Positions 9,259 through 17,084 of a stretch of DNA of 64,000 nt are shown here, piece by piece. The DNA comes from Chitinophaga solisilvae. GTDB taxonomy: Bacteria; Bacteroidota; Bacteroidia; Chitinophagales; Chitinophagaceae. The first letter of the stretch is position 1; each line of letters begins with the position of its first letter. The stretch spans positions 62,001-126,000 of the forward strand of contig NZ_JAABOK010000001.1 in the NCBI RefSeq assembly GCF_009928525.1, read 5' to 3'. A program made the translations under genes and the position numbers. Below the pieces are notes generated by a model. The model was not told the origin of the DNA, did no database searches, and saw only the letters and a program-made list of their open reading frames with translations.

Positions 9259-10230
9259 TCATGCTATATGTTTCTGGAAGAAAAGAGTTAATTGATGTAC
9301 TGCCTCATTTACATGATCTTCGACATCATACAGGGATACGTGGCTCGCACCTTCCACAATGTATTTGTTCTTGTCAGTGGAGGCAGCCTGGTTTAATAAT
9401 ACATCGCTCATCCAGCTGGTGCCCGCTCTGCTGCCTATGACTGACAGTAAAGGCTGCGTCAGGAAAATATCTGCCTTGCTAAAGGCATCATAGGTGGCAA
9501 TCTGTGTTAAACTTCTGCTGGTAGCATAGCTGGGCGCTGTCGGATACTGACAACGATCAGTACGGTAATATTCCCAGACCTCTTTCCATTCTTCGTTCGG
9601 TGCATCTTCTGCTTTCTCCGGGGCTAACGGGAAGGTCTGACTTCCTTCTTTTGCATCTGCGGTTCTGGCTTCCGCTCCGGCCAGCAGCAATGGAAAGGCG
9701 TCAGCATCCCTGGTGGTATTCGCCCATCCGTTACGGAAAACAGCGCCAACATTCAGCACACTGACGGTACCTACCGCCTTGATACGATGATCGTTGATGG
9801 CGGCATTAATTGTATACCCGCCGCCGCCGCAAATACCTACTGCGCCTATTTTTGCTGTATTGATATAGGGAAGCGTGGTTAGATAATCCAGCACCGCACT
9901 CACATCTTCGGTGCGGATATGAGGGTTTTCCAGCAACCTTGGTTCTCCCGTGCTTTCGCCCTGATAGGAAGGATCATAGGCGATGGTAATGAAACCATGC
10001 CGGGATAGTTTATAGGCATACAAGCCCGCCGTTTGTTCTTTCACACTTCCGGAAGGTAGCGTCACAATGATGGCCGGGTATTTTTTATCTTCATTAAAAT
10101 CTTCCGGAAAATTAATAACTGCAGATATAAGAATATTGGCGTTGTTACTGTTTTTAAATGTAATTTTTTTTTGAGACGCAGTAAGTATCCCCAGATGAGT
10201 ATTCCCGGTTTTTTTGTTTGTTTGTGACAT
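9259..10230 (-). CDS. Alpha/beta hydrolase, dienelactone-hydrolase-like, copy 2
   Basis: A 323-residue paralogue of the hydrolase 85 bases further along the same strand. Its elbow is AVGICGGGGYTINAA, again with cysteine as nucleophile. It has a matching oxyanion loop (TLPSGSVKEQTAG) and a late histidine in EGASHVSLYDVEDH. I took the ATG at 10230 (MSQTNKKTG) in place of a TTG at 10257, which would add nine unconserved residues. It has a stretch around residues 195-235 (PLAPEKAEDAPNEEWKEVWE) longer than in copy 1, so the pair probably differ in substrate. It lies 71 bases downstream of the alcohol dehydrogenase in the same presumed operon. Confidence 0.88.
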   Translation of the reverse strand: MSQTNKKTGNTHLGILTASQKKITFKNSNNANILISAVINFPEDFNEDKKYPAIIVTLPSGSVKEQTAGLYAYKLSRHGFITIAYDPSYQGESTGEPRLLENPHIRTEDVSAVLDYLTTLPYINTAKIGAVGICGGGGYTINAAINDHRIKAVGTVSVLNVGAVFRNGWANTTRDADAFPLLLAGAEARTADAKEGSQTFPLAPEKAEDAPNEEWKEVWEYYRTDRCQYPTAPSYATSRSLTQIATYDAFSKADIFLTQPLLSVIGSRAGTSWMSDVLLNQAASTDKNKYIVEGASHVSLYDVEDHVNEAVHQLTLFFQKHIA

Positions 10231-10301
10231 AGGATCACGTTTGTTGTATTGATACAATGTTATGAATGCTGAATTGCCGGTTGGTTGGCACAGATGTAGC
10301 T

Positions 10302-11402
10302 CTACTGCATAAGAAGAACGGCCTTGATGGTTTTGCCGCTGCCGGCATCCTGAATGGCATTGTTAATATCTTCAAAATTGTAAAAGGATATCAGCCTGTC
10401 AATCGGAAATAACCCTTGCCTGTAGAAGGATATTAACCGGGGGATGAAAATCTCTGGTATACTGTCTCCTGCAATGACACCTTTCACCGTTCTGCCCAGG
10501 GCGAGGTTCAGGTAATCAAATTCCTGCTTTGCGCCAACCGTGCGCACTGCCACCAGGGCACAGGTTCCCAGTATCCTTAAAGCGGTAACGGCATGCTGGA
10601 TCACGCTACTGTCGCCCGTGGTGTCAATAGAGAAATTTACTCCTCCGGGAATGATGCGTGTCTGGATTTCTTCTGAAGAATTACTGTTGCGGCCGTTGAT
10701 CGTATGAGTGGCTCCTAATTCCTTCGCGAGTGCCAGGCGCTCGTCATTAATATCAATGGCAACAATGGTGGTACATCCGGCTATTTTGGCGGCCATCACA
10801 GCAGCCAGGCCCACCGAGCCTGCACCAAATATGGCAATACTGGTACCTGGTTCTGCTTTTAGTGTGTTCATCACCGTACCGGCTCCTGTAATAAATCCGC
10901 ATCCCAGCGGCGCCATGACAGGTAAGGGAAGATCATCAGGAATTGCAACCACATTACGTTCGCTGGCAATGGAATAGGTAGCGAAGGAAGATTGATAGAA
11001 AAAAAGGCCGTTTAAATCCTCTCCGTGCAAATGATAGGGACAGCTGCCATCTGGTCGCCTTCCGGAAAAATTGAGCGGCAGCATATCCTTGCAGTATGCG
11101 GGTGTTCCTGAAATACAATATTCACATTTGCCGCAAGCCGCAATATGGAGTAAAACGTGATTGCCCGCTTTTACCTTTGTTACGCCGGGGCCCACTGCTT
11201 CCACAACGCCAGCCCCTTCGTGGCCGAGTATTCCGGGGTAACCAAAAGGAAAATTTGCTTCCCAGACGGAAATATCGGTATGACATACGCCGGTTGCCAC
11301 CAGCTTTACCAGTACTTCTCCTTCCTTCAGCTCATCCAGCTGAACATGTTCAAATTCAAATGGTTGCTTTGGTTGTTTAAATATAGCTGCTTTGATGTCC
11401 AT
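10302..11402 (-). CDS. Zinc-dependent alcohol dehydrogenase (class III-like MDR family)
   Basis: A 366-residue medium-chain dehydrogenase/reductase. Catalytic zinc ligands lie in GVCHTD (Cys) and GHEGAGVVEAVG (His, Glu); the structural zinc site has four cysteines in ACGKCEYCISGTPAYC. The Rossmann loop is IFGAGSVGLAAVMAAK. The second strand ends in AIDIND, where the aspartate favours NAD over NADP. The family oxidises primary alcohols, including benzyl and terpene alcohols, to aldehydes. It sits 36 bases upstream of the SDR stop in the same leftward run, so a role in oxidising a P450-made hydroxyl group is reasonable but inferred. Confidence 0.94.
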   Translation of the reverse strand: MDIKAAIFKQPKQPFEFEHVQLDELKEGEVLVKLVATGVCHTDISVWEANFPFGYPGILGHEGAGVVEAVGPGVTKVKAGNHVLLHIAACGKCEYCISGTPAYCKDMLPLNFSGRRPDGSCPYHLHGEDLNGLFFYQSSFATYSIASERNVVAIPDDLPLPVMAPLGCGFITGAGTVMNTLKAEPGTSIAIFGAGSVGLAAVMAAKIAGCTTIVAIDINDERLALAKELGATHTINGRNSNSSEEIQTRIIPGGVNFSIDTTGDSSVIQHAVTALRILGTCALVAVRTVGAKQEFDYLNLALGRTVKGVIAGDSIPEIFIPRLISFYRQGLFPIDRLISFYNFEDINNAIQDAGSGKTIKAVLLMQ

Positions 11403-11437
11403 AGTAAATAAGAATTAACAATTGAAGTAAAGGGGTT

Positions 11438-12178
11438 TTATCGGGCAAGGAATCCACCATCTATCGGATACAGGCTGCCGGTGACGAAAGAAGCTGCAGG
11501 AGAGCTTAACCAAAGTACCAGTTCCGCTACATCAGTTGTGGTACCGATCCGCCCCATCGGATTTAAATCTTCCCCCGATCCCAGATCAAGATGGCTGATC
11601 ATGGAGGTATCGATCAATGCCGGGCCTATTGCATTCACCCTTACGCCGAAACGGCTGTTCTCAATGGCGGCTACCTTGGTAAGTGATAAAACACCTCCTT
11701 TGGCCGCAGCAGAGGCGGTGAAACCGGGAAATCCGATCTGAGCCAGAATGGAAGCCATATTAACAATAGCGCCGCCGCCGCTTTTTATCATATAGGGAAT
11801 CTGTGCCTTCAGGCTGTAGAAAGTGCCGAAAAGATTGGTGAATATCACCCTGTCCCAATCTTCCAGGTTAAAGTCAACCATAGGCACCAGGTTCTCCAGG
11901 GAACCCGCATTGTTAAAGGCGATATCCAGTTGGCCGTAATGCTCAAAGGCGCCCCTGGCAAGCTGTTCGCAATCTTCATACCTGCGCACATCTGTTTTGA
12001 TGAATATCGCTTCTCCACCTTCCGCGCGAATGTCGTCGACAACCTGCTGTCCCGTTTCAGCGGTCCTACCTGCAATGACTACCCTAGCCCCATGCCGGGC
12101 GAACAATTGCGCGGTGGTTTTACCAATTCCGGAATTTCCTCCGGTTACGATCGCAACTTTATTCTCTAGTAATTTCAT
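11438..12178 (-). CDS. Short-chain dehydrogenase/reductase with altered active site (Tyr to Ser)
   Basis: A 246-residue classical SDR. The cofactor loop is TGGNSGIGKTT and the NNAG motif is present as FNNAGS. The catalytic serine is in VNMASILAQ. The YxxxK motif is not intact: the sequence is FTASAAAKGGV, with Ser156 (codon AGA on the + strand, 11711-11713) where the proton-donating tyrosine belongs; the lysine is kept. The C-terminus ends in the usual SFVTGSLYPIDGGFLAR. A single base change from TAT to TCT would explain it. The ATG at 12178 (MKLLENKVAIVTGG) is preferred to an upstream ATG at 12265, whose extra 29 residues do not belong to the fold. The enzyme may be inactive, slow, or doing something other than hydride transfer. 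Confidence 0.92.
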   Translation of the reverse strand: MKLLENKVAIVTGGNSGIGKTTAQLFARHGARVVIAGRTAETGQQVVDDIRAEGGEAIFIKTDVRRYEDCEQLARGAFEHYGQLDIAFNNAGSLENLVPMVDFNLEDWDRVIFTNLFGTFYSLKAQIPYMIKSGGGAIVNMASILAQIGFPGFTASAAAKGGVLSLTKVAAIENSRFGVRVNAIGPALIDTSMISHLDLGSGEDLNPMGRIGTTTDVAELVLWLSSPAASFVTGSLYPIDGGFLAR

Positions 12179-12361
12179 AAAGTGAGTGTTTGAGTAAAGT
12201 AATAAAGAGGTGTTTTCATTATTGTAAAAGGGCACCTGCGGCCACAGGAAGCAGCAGATATGCACGATCCGGAAGTCTTATCCGGTGCGGGTTCAACTCC
12301 GGTGTATCATTCATAATAAAGTTAATTAACAGCACCGGGAACCTGCTTGTAATACTATAGC

Positions 12362-12373
12362 CCGGTCAGCTGT
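12362..12373. promoter_or_regulatory. Third copy of the CCGGTCAG motif
   Basis: CCGGTCAGCTGT lies between the terpene synthase stop and the SDR start. It resembles the pair of motifs at 13649-13681, including a following TTTCTATA stretch. It is a weak operator candidate alone, since an 8-base core is expected by chance about twice in a window this size. Confidence 0.25.
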
Positions 12374-12391
12374 TTCTATATCCCGGACCGT

Positions 12392-13321
12392 CTATTGGTA
12401 TCGCTTGTTGTTACTGTCTGTGAACCAGTTCAGATGTCCTTCCAATAGGTATTCAATGCCCCTTATGTATTTTTCAACCGTGTTTTTTTGCGCACCAAAA
12501 TCAGGGAGATTGTTTTTTATTGCAAGAAACTCTTCCAGTAATTCATTGTGCTGATCTATTGCCACCTGAACAGCTTCTGCTGCAGCGTAGCTGTGCTCAT
12601 GTTCCAGCACTAGTATCACATTCATATTATCTCCCTGGTTTCTTTCTTTCTCCGCAGAAAAAATATCGTTGCACAATCCGATCATCAGGCAGGCCAGTTG
12701 CGTGAGCCTGTTAATGGCCGGATGAAAGGGCAGTGCAACGGGCAGCACGGCGTTCGCTGAAATTTCTGCGAACGCGCAGAATACATATCCGGCTGACGTA
12801 TGTTCCCGCATGGATTTATACACTTTTAGCTGCGGGAATTCGGAAGTCCCTGTATACCAGTGTTCCTTCATAATGCCATCAAACGTATCCTTGTTAATGT
12901 ATGCGAACCGGTATATCCAGTCTTTACCGGCGACTTTCAAAACATCCTGAGTGAAGTTGTAAGCCTTCTTTGAAAAATCATTATCATCATTCCTCAGATT
13001 ACCTCCGCCGAGGATTTCAACTGAACGTTGCATCACCTGCAGCACTTCTGCTGCAGGTGAATGCTGATAATGATCGTCAAAAACAAAACCCCACAGAATA
13101 AAGGAGGCAATTTGCATCAGCCTCTGCCGGTCAGCATCAGGAAAAGCATAGGACACAAACTTGTCAAAGCTGGCTTTTTTCATGTTTTCCTTCATCTTAT
13201 CTGATATCATTTCGTAACTGTCTATTGATTGAAGGATAAAGGTTTTGAGTTCGTCAGCATAAATGTTTTTCCTGAAAGGAAACGGATACTTTATTTGGGC
13301 CTGTGTTTTTTTCTTCAGCAT
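12392..13321 (-). CDS. Class I terpene synthase (bacterial type)
   Basis: A 309-residue terpene cyclase, the usual length for bacterial class I enzymes. The Mg2+-binding NSE triad is intact: N218-D-I-F-S222-A-E-K-E226. Arg172 lies exactly 46 residues before it, the known spacing of the pyrophosphate sensor. The C-terminal RY pair is R307-Y308. The first aspartate-rich motif is D82-D83-H-Y-Q86, lacking the usual later Asp/Glu. It diverges from prenyl diphosphate synthase copy 2 across a 732-base gap and heads the leftward tailoring genes. Because two prenyl diphosphate synthases of GGPP/FPP type flank it, a sesqui- or diterpene product is likely. A diterpene synthase making 18-hydroxydolabella-3,7-diene is known from Chitinophaga pinensis; whether this is its orthologue cannot be decided here. 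Confidence 0.93.
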   Translation of the reverse strand: MLKKKTQAQIKYPFPFRKNIYADELKTFILQSIDSYEMISDKMKENMKKASFDKFVSYAFPDADRQRLMQIASFILWGFVFDDHYQHSPAAEVLQVMQRSVEILGGGNLRNDDNDFSKKAYNFTQDVLKVAGKDWIYRFAYINKDTFDGIMKEHWYTGTSEFPQLKVYKSMREHTSAGYVFCAFAEISANAVLPVALPFHPAINRLTQLACLMIGLCNDIFSAEKERNQGDNMNVILVLEHEHSYAAAEAVQVAIDQHNELLEEFLAIKNNLPDFGAQKNTVEKYIRGIEYLLEGHLNWFTDSNNKRYQ

Positions 13322-14053
13322 AATATTAATTTATAATGGATGATATGTCTGTCCGCAGTAGCGCCCGGAATAGAACCGATAAATTTAATAGAGGTGTTAT
13401 AAGTTTTTGTGTCTGGTTTTACGCAAAGCATCTTCTGTTAGTCATCAAGCTGCCATGTGAATTGCTGCTGTGATTGGAGGAATAGTCCTCCTTTGGTGGA
13501 GGCACCGGGTGCGTGTAACGGGGATGCTTTTGTTATTTATATGGTTCTGGAGTTTCATCGCTTCCCCATGGTTCCTCCTGTATCATCTTGCATTTCATTG
13601 GTAATAAAGTTACATTTTTAGGTCTTCCTCCTGCATGTAATCTATACTCCGGTCAGATGATTTATACGACCGGTCAGGTGAATATTTTTTGCAGGTGCCA
13701 GGACGCCGGATGATAAAGACCGCTGTTAGGAGAAAAAGAAAAGTTTATTTCAGGGGCATCACCTGAAGGGTATATAAAATCGCCTGTTCTGTATAGTGGT
13801 TGTACGTTGCCATACCGGTTAAGTTTTTAATTTTGTATCAGGCGTTGGGTGATAGTAAATCTAATATTGCTTAAACACGTGACAGTCGGACTGATGCTAT
13901 GTTTGCAATGAATATCCGAATTAAAATGTCTGTTATCCCCCTTCCTTTTAGTTGTTGTTGAATTGCATCATGCTTACAAGTAACCCCTGGTTTTATATAG
14001 AAAACAACGTACAGATTTTCTGAATTATGTGAACCTTAAAAACTACAGAATAT
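13322..14053. other. Divergent promoter region of the terpenoid cluster
   Basis: 732 bases with no gene between the leftward terpene synthase and the rightward prenyl diphosphate synthase copy 2. It must carry the promoters of both halves of the cluster. The one clear structure is the pair of CCGGTCAG motifs at 13649-13681. Confidence 0.7.
13649..13681. promoter_or_regulatory. Candidate operator: two 12-bp direct repeats 21 bp apart
   Basis: CCGGTCAGATGA (13649-13660) and CCGGTCAGGTGA (13670-13681) match at 11 of 12 positions. Start-to-start spacing is 21 bp, two turns of DNA, the arrangement often bound by AraC-type proteins. It lies 328 bp from the terpene synthase start and 373 bp from the prenyl synthase start. 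The AraC gene at 1663-2661 is an obvious but unproven partner. Confidence 0.45.
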
Positions 14054-15025
14054 ATGCATTCACTGGAAGAACTTTCTGAACTTTTCAGAGCCAGATTTAA
14101 ACAGGTGGAATATCCTGTGTTTCCTGAAAATTTATATCATAATGTACAGTACATACTGGGAATACAAGGAAAGCAGATACGGCCGGTTTCCTGTCTGATT
14201 GCTAACCAGCTGTTCAGCGATATTAAAGAAGATGCTTTCCATGCCGGAATTGCCGTGGAGCTTTTTCACAACTCATCCCTTGTGCACGACGATATTATGG
14301 ATGGCGCGCTATTGCGCCGGGGTTATGAGGCGCTGCATGTTAAAAATAATATGCCGACAGCAATACTTGTCGGGGATTTGCTGATCATCCACTCCTTCGA
14401 ATACCTGAACAGGACGAATCCCCTGTACCGGGAACAGCTGATGAATATTTTCCTGCGTATAGCCACCGGCGTATGTGAGGGGCAGCAGCTGGACAATGAC
14501 TTTGAGAATGCAGGACTGCGGGATGTTTCCTATAACAACTATATTATTATGAGTGAACTGAAGACAGCGGTGTTGCTTGCCGGCAGTCTGTCTATGGGCG
14601 CAGTAATCGGAGGGGCCGATGATTATCAGTCCGGCCGCCTGTATGATTTCGGAATTAACCTGGGCATTGCTTTCCAGATTCAGGACGACTACCTGGATGT
14701 GTTTGGTGATCCTGCCAAAACAGGAAAACGGCAGGGAGGCGATATCGTTAAGAATAAGAAGACCTCCTTGCTGACGAAGACAATAGGACTATTGCCGGAT
14801 GAGAAAATGATGAAACTGGAGTCAATCATGCATTTTCATCCAGAGAAGCGTGTGCCTGCTGTAACAGCGCTTTACAGGGATTATGGAATTGAACAATGGG
14901 CCGTAGAACAGGTAAAGGAATTTACAGACAGGGCTTTCGCTATTCTGGAAGAAATTGATGTTCCGGAGGAAAGAAAAGCGCCGCTGATCCAGCTGGCCCA
15001 TGTACTGCTGAAACGCCAGTATTAA
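14054..15025 (+). CDS. Trans-isoprenyl diphosphate synthase, copy 2
   Basis: A 323-residue paralogue of the synthase at 4396. The two align without a gap through at least residue 215: both have the first aspartate-rich motif at residues 79-83 (here DDIMD) and the second at 211-215 (DDYLD). The segment before the first motif, LFHNSSLVHDD, is identical, which suggests the same product-length class. IPP-binding GKQIRP is at residues 39-44. The gene leads the MEP-pathway genes on the + strand and is separated from dxs by 126 bases. Having two such genes in one cluster suggests either a recent duplication or two products or subunits; a heteromer cannot be excluded. Confidence 0.93.
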   Translation: MHSLEELSELFRARFKQVEYPVFPENLYHNVQYILGIQGKQIRPVSCLIANQLFSDIKEDAFHAGIAVELFHNSSLVHDDIMDGALLRRGYEALHVKNNMPTAILVGDLLIIHSFEYLNRTNPLYREQLMNIFLRIATGVCEGQQLDNDFENAGLRDVSYNNYIIMSELKTAVLLAGSLSMGAVIGGADDYQSGRLYDFGINLGIAFQIQDDYLDVFGDPAKTGKRQGGDIVKNKKTSLLTKTIGLLPDEKMMKLESIMHFHPEKRVPAVTALYRDYGIEQWAVEQVKEFTDRAFAILEEIDVPEERKAPLIQLAHVLLKRQY

Positions 15026-15034
15026 ACCGGTTAT

Positions 15035-15064
15035 ATCAGGGCCGAAGACTGAATGTACCCTGAT
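15035..15064 (+). terminator. Hairpin between prenyl synthase copy 2 and dxs
   Basis: ATCAGGG and CCCTGAT form a 7-bp stem around a 16-base loop, 10 bases after the prenyl synthase stop. No T run follows, so it may attenuate transcription or protect the mRNA end and need not stop transcription. A second small stem (CCTCC / GGAGG) lies at 15098-15110. Confidence 0.35.
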
Positions 15065-15151
15065 TGCCGGAGAAATAACCAGGCGTAAAAGTAATGCCCT
15101 CCGCAGGAGGCATGCATTAATGTAAATAATATCTGTTCGCCTGCATAAATA

Positions 15152-17083
15152 ATGACTGATATGAGTGACAAGGATTTCAGTATACTGAATACAATTGATT
15201 ACCCGTCGGATTTGCGCCAGCTTCCGGCTGATCTGCTGCCGGAACTTTGCTTTGAACTGAGGGAATTTATTATCGATACCGTGAGCAGGAATGGCGGGCA
15301 TTTCGCCGCCAGCCTGGGAGTGGTGGAGCTCACCGTAGCGCTGCATTACGTTTTTAATACGCCTTACGACCAGTTGGTATGGGATGTGGGTCATCAGGCC
15401 TACGGCCACAAAATACTTACAGGCAGGAGAGACGTCTTTCATACAAACAGGAAATACAATGGTATCAGTGGTTTTCCCAAACGGGATGAAAGTGAATATG
15501 ATACCTTTGGAGTCGGACACTCCTCCACTTCAATTTCCGCCGCACTGGGCATGGCCATTGCTTCACGTCTGAAAGGAGAATATGACAGGCATCATGTGGC
15601 TATAATCGGTGATGGCTCCATGACTGCCGGTATTGCATTCGAAGCGATGAACCACGCCGGTATCACCGATGCTGAACTGCTCATTGTACTGAATGATAAT
15701 GGTATTTCCATTGATCCGATTGTTGGTGCATTTAACCACTACCTGACAAGGCTGAGGGCAACGTGGCAATCGAACTATCTGAAAGATAAGATTGAGAAGC
15801 TCGCCACCAGTACAGCTCCTTTTAACCTGTTAGGCAGGGCTGCCCAACATCTGAACAAGGGCATAAGGGATCTGTTACCGGGCAAAGGCGATTTATTCGA
15901 AGCATTTGGTATCAGGTATTTTGGTCCGGTAGATGGTCATGATATTCGTTTACTCGTACCTCTGCTGGAAGACCTGAAGCAGGTAAAAGGGCCCAAACTG
16001 CTGCATGTTATCACCACTAAAGGGAAAGGCTATGCGCTGGCGGAGTCTTCACAAACGGTGTGGCATGCGCCCGGGCTTTTTGATAAGCACACAGGAGAAA
16101 TTTTTAAGAAGCAGCACGTAACTCCCCAGCCGCCAAAGTACCAGGATGTTTTCGGTGAAACACTGATGGAGCTGGCAGAGAAGAATGATACGATTATGGC
16201 CATTACCCCCGCTATGCCCAGTGGATCTTCTCTTAAACACATGATAGAAAAAATGCCGGGCCGCGTATTTGATGTGGATATTTGCGAACAGCATGCAGTA
16301 ACGCTTTCGGCAGGTCTGGCTACACAGGGGATGCGCGTATTCTGCAATATCTACTCTACGTTTATGCAAAGGGCCTACGACCAGCTGATACATGATGTTG
16401 TTATCCAGCATCTGCCTGTGGTGTTTTGTCTCGACAGAGGCGGATTAGTCGGGGAAGACGGCACCTCTCACCATGGCGTGTTTGATCTGGCCTATACCCG
16501 CAGCCTTCCCGGTATCATTGTAAGTGCCCCGATGAACGAACAGGATTTACGCAACCTTATGTTTACCGCGCAGCTGCCTTCTCAGCATCAGCCATTCGTT
16601 ATCAGATATCCCAGAGGACAGGGAGTGATGCCGTACTGGCGCACGCCTTTCGAAGAAGTGCCCGTCGGCGTTGGCCGTTGTATCCGGAAGGGAACCGATG
16701 TGGCTATTCTTTCATTAGGGCACCCCGGAAACTTTGTGCTGGCTGCATGTACACTCCTGGATAAAGAAGGCATAAACGCTGCTCACTATGATATGCGGTT
16801 TTTAAAGCCATTGGATGAATCATTGCTGCACGAAGTGTTTCAGCATTTTCATCAGATTGTTACCATCGAAGATGGTTCGGTTTCCGGAGGATTTGGAAGC
16901 GCTGTACTCGAGTTTATGGCTGATAACCATTATCAGGCGGATGTACATCGGCTGGGCGTTCCCGACAGGCTGATCTCCCACGGAAAAGTTGAGGAGCTGT
17001 ATGCCGAATGCGGATACGACACCATGGGGATTGTACGGGAAGTGAAAGCCTGGCTTGTTAAAAAACATAAACTCCGTTCCTGA
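15152..17083 (+). CDS. dxs: 1-deoxy-D-xylulose-5-phosphate synthase
   Basis: A 643-residue thiamine-diphosphate enzyme that joins pyruvate and glyceraldehyde-3-phosphate to DXP, the first and often limiting MEP-pathway step. The N-terminal domain has VWDVGHQAYGHK, and the Mg-ThDP motif starts at IIGDGSMTAGIAFEAMNHAG and ends in NDNGISIDP. The central domain has the catalytic glutamate in DICEQHAVTLSAG and the arginine-rich DRGGLVGEDG-SHHG loop. The C-terminal transketolase domain closes with PDRLISHG. Length is normal. ATG 15152 is used; an ATG three codons later (MSDKD) is an equal alternative. ispH starts one base after its stop, so the two are co-transcribed. As a copy embedded in a biosynthetic cluster it probably boosts isoprenoid flux; whether the genome has a second dxs is unknown. 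Confidence 0.97.
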   Translation: MTDMSDKDFSILNTIDYPSDLRQLPADLLPELCFELREFIIDTVSRNGGHFAASLGVVELTVALHYVFNTPYDQLVWDVGHQAYGHKILTGRRDVFHTNRKYNGISGFPKRDESEYDTFGVGHSSTSISAALGMAIASRLKGEYDRHHVAIIGDGSMTAGIAFEAMNHAGITDAELLIVLNDNGISIDPIVGAFNHYLTRLRATWQSNYLKDKIEKLATSTAPFNLLGRAAQHLNKGIRDLLPGKGDLFEAFGIRYFGPVDGHDIRLLVPLLEDLKQVKGPKLLHVITTKGKGYALAESSQTVWHAPGLFDKHTGEIFKKQHVTPQPPKYQDVFGETLMELAEKNDTIMAITPAMPSGSSLKHMIEKMPGRVFDVDICEQHAVTLSAGLATQGMRVFCNIYSTFMQRAYDQLIHDVVIQHLPVVFCLDRGGLVGEDGTSHHGVFDLAYTRSLPGIIVSAPMNEQDLRNLMFTAQLPSQHQPFVIRYPRGQGVMPYWRTPFEEVPVGVGRCIRKGTDVAILSLGHPGNFVLAACTLLDKEGINAAHYDMRFLKPLDESLLHEVFQHFHQIVTIEDGSVSGGFGSAVLEFMADNHYQADVHRLGVPDRLISHGKVEELYAECGYDTMGIVREVKAWLVKKHKLRS

Positions 17084-17084
17084 C

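Noticed and set aside
15105-15110. AGGAGG as the ribosome binding site of dxs
   Set aside because: It is 41 bases before the ATG, far too distant, and forms part of a small hairpin; Bacteroidota rarely rely on this motif.
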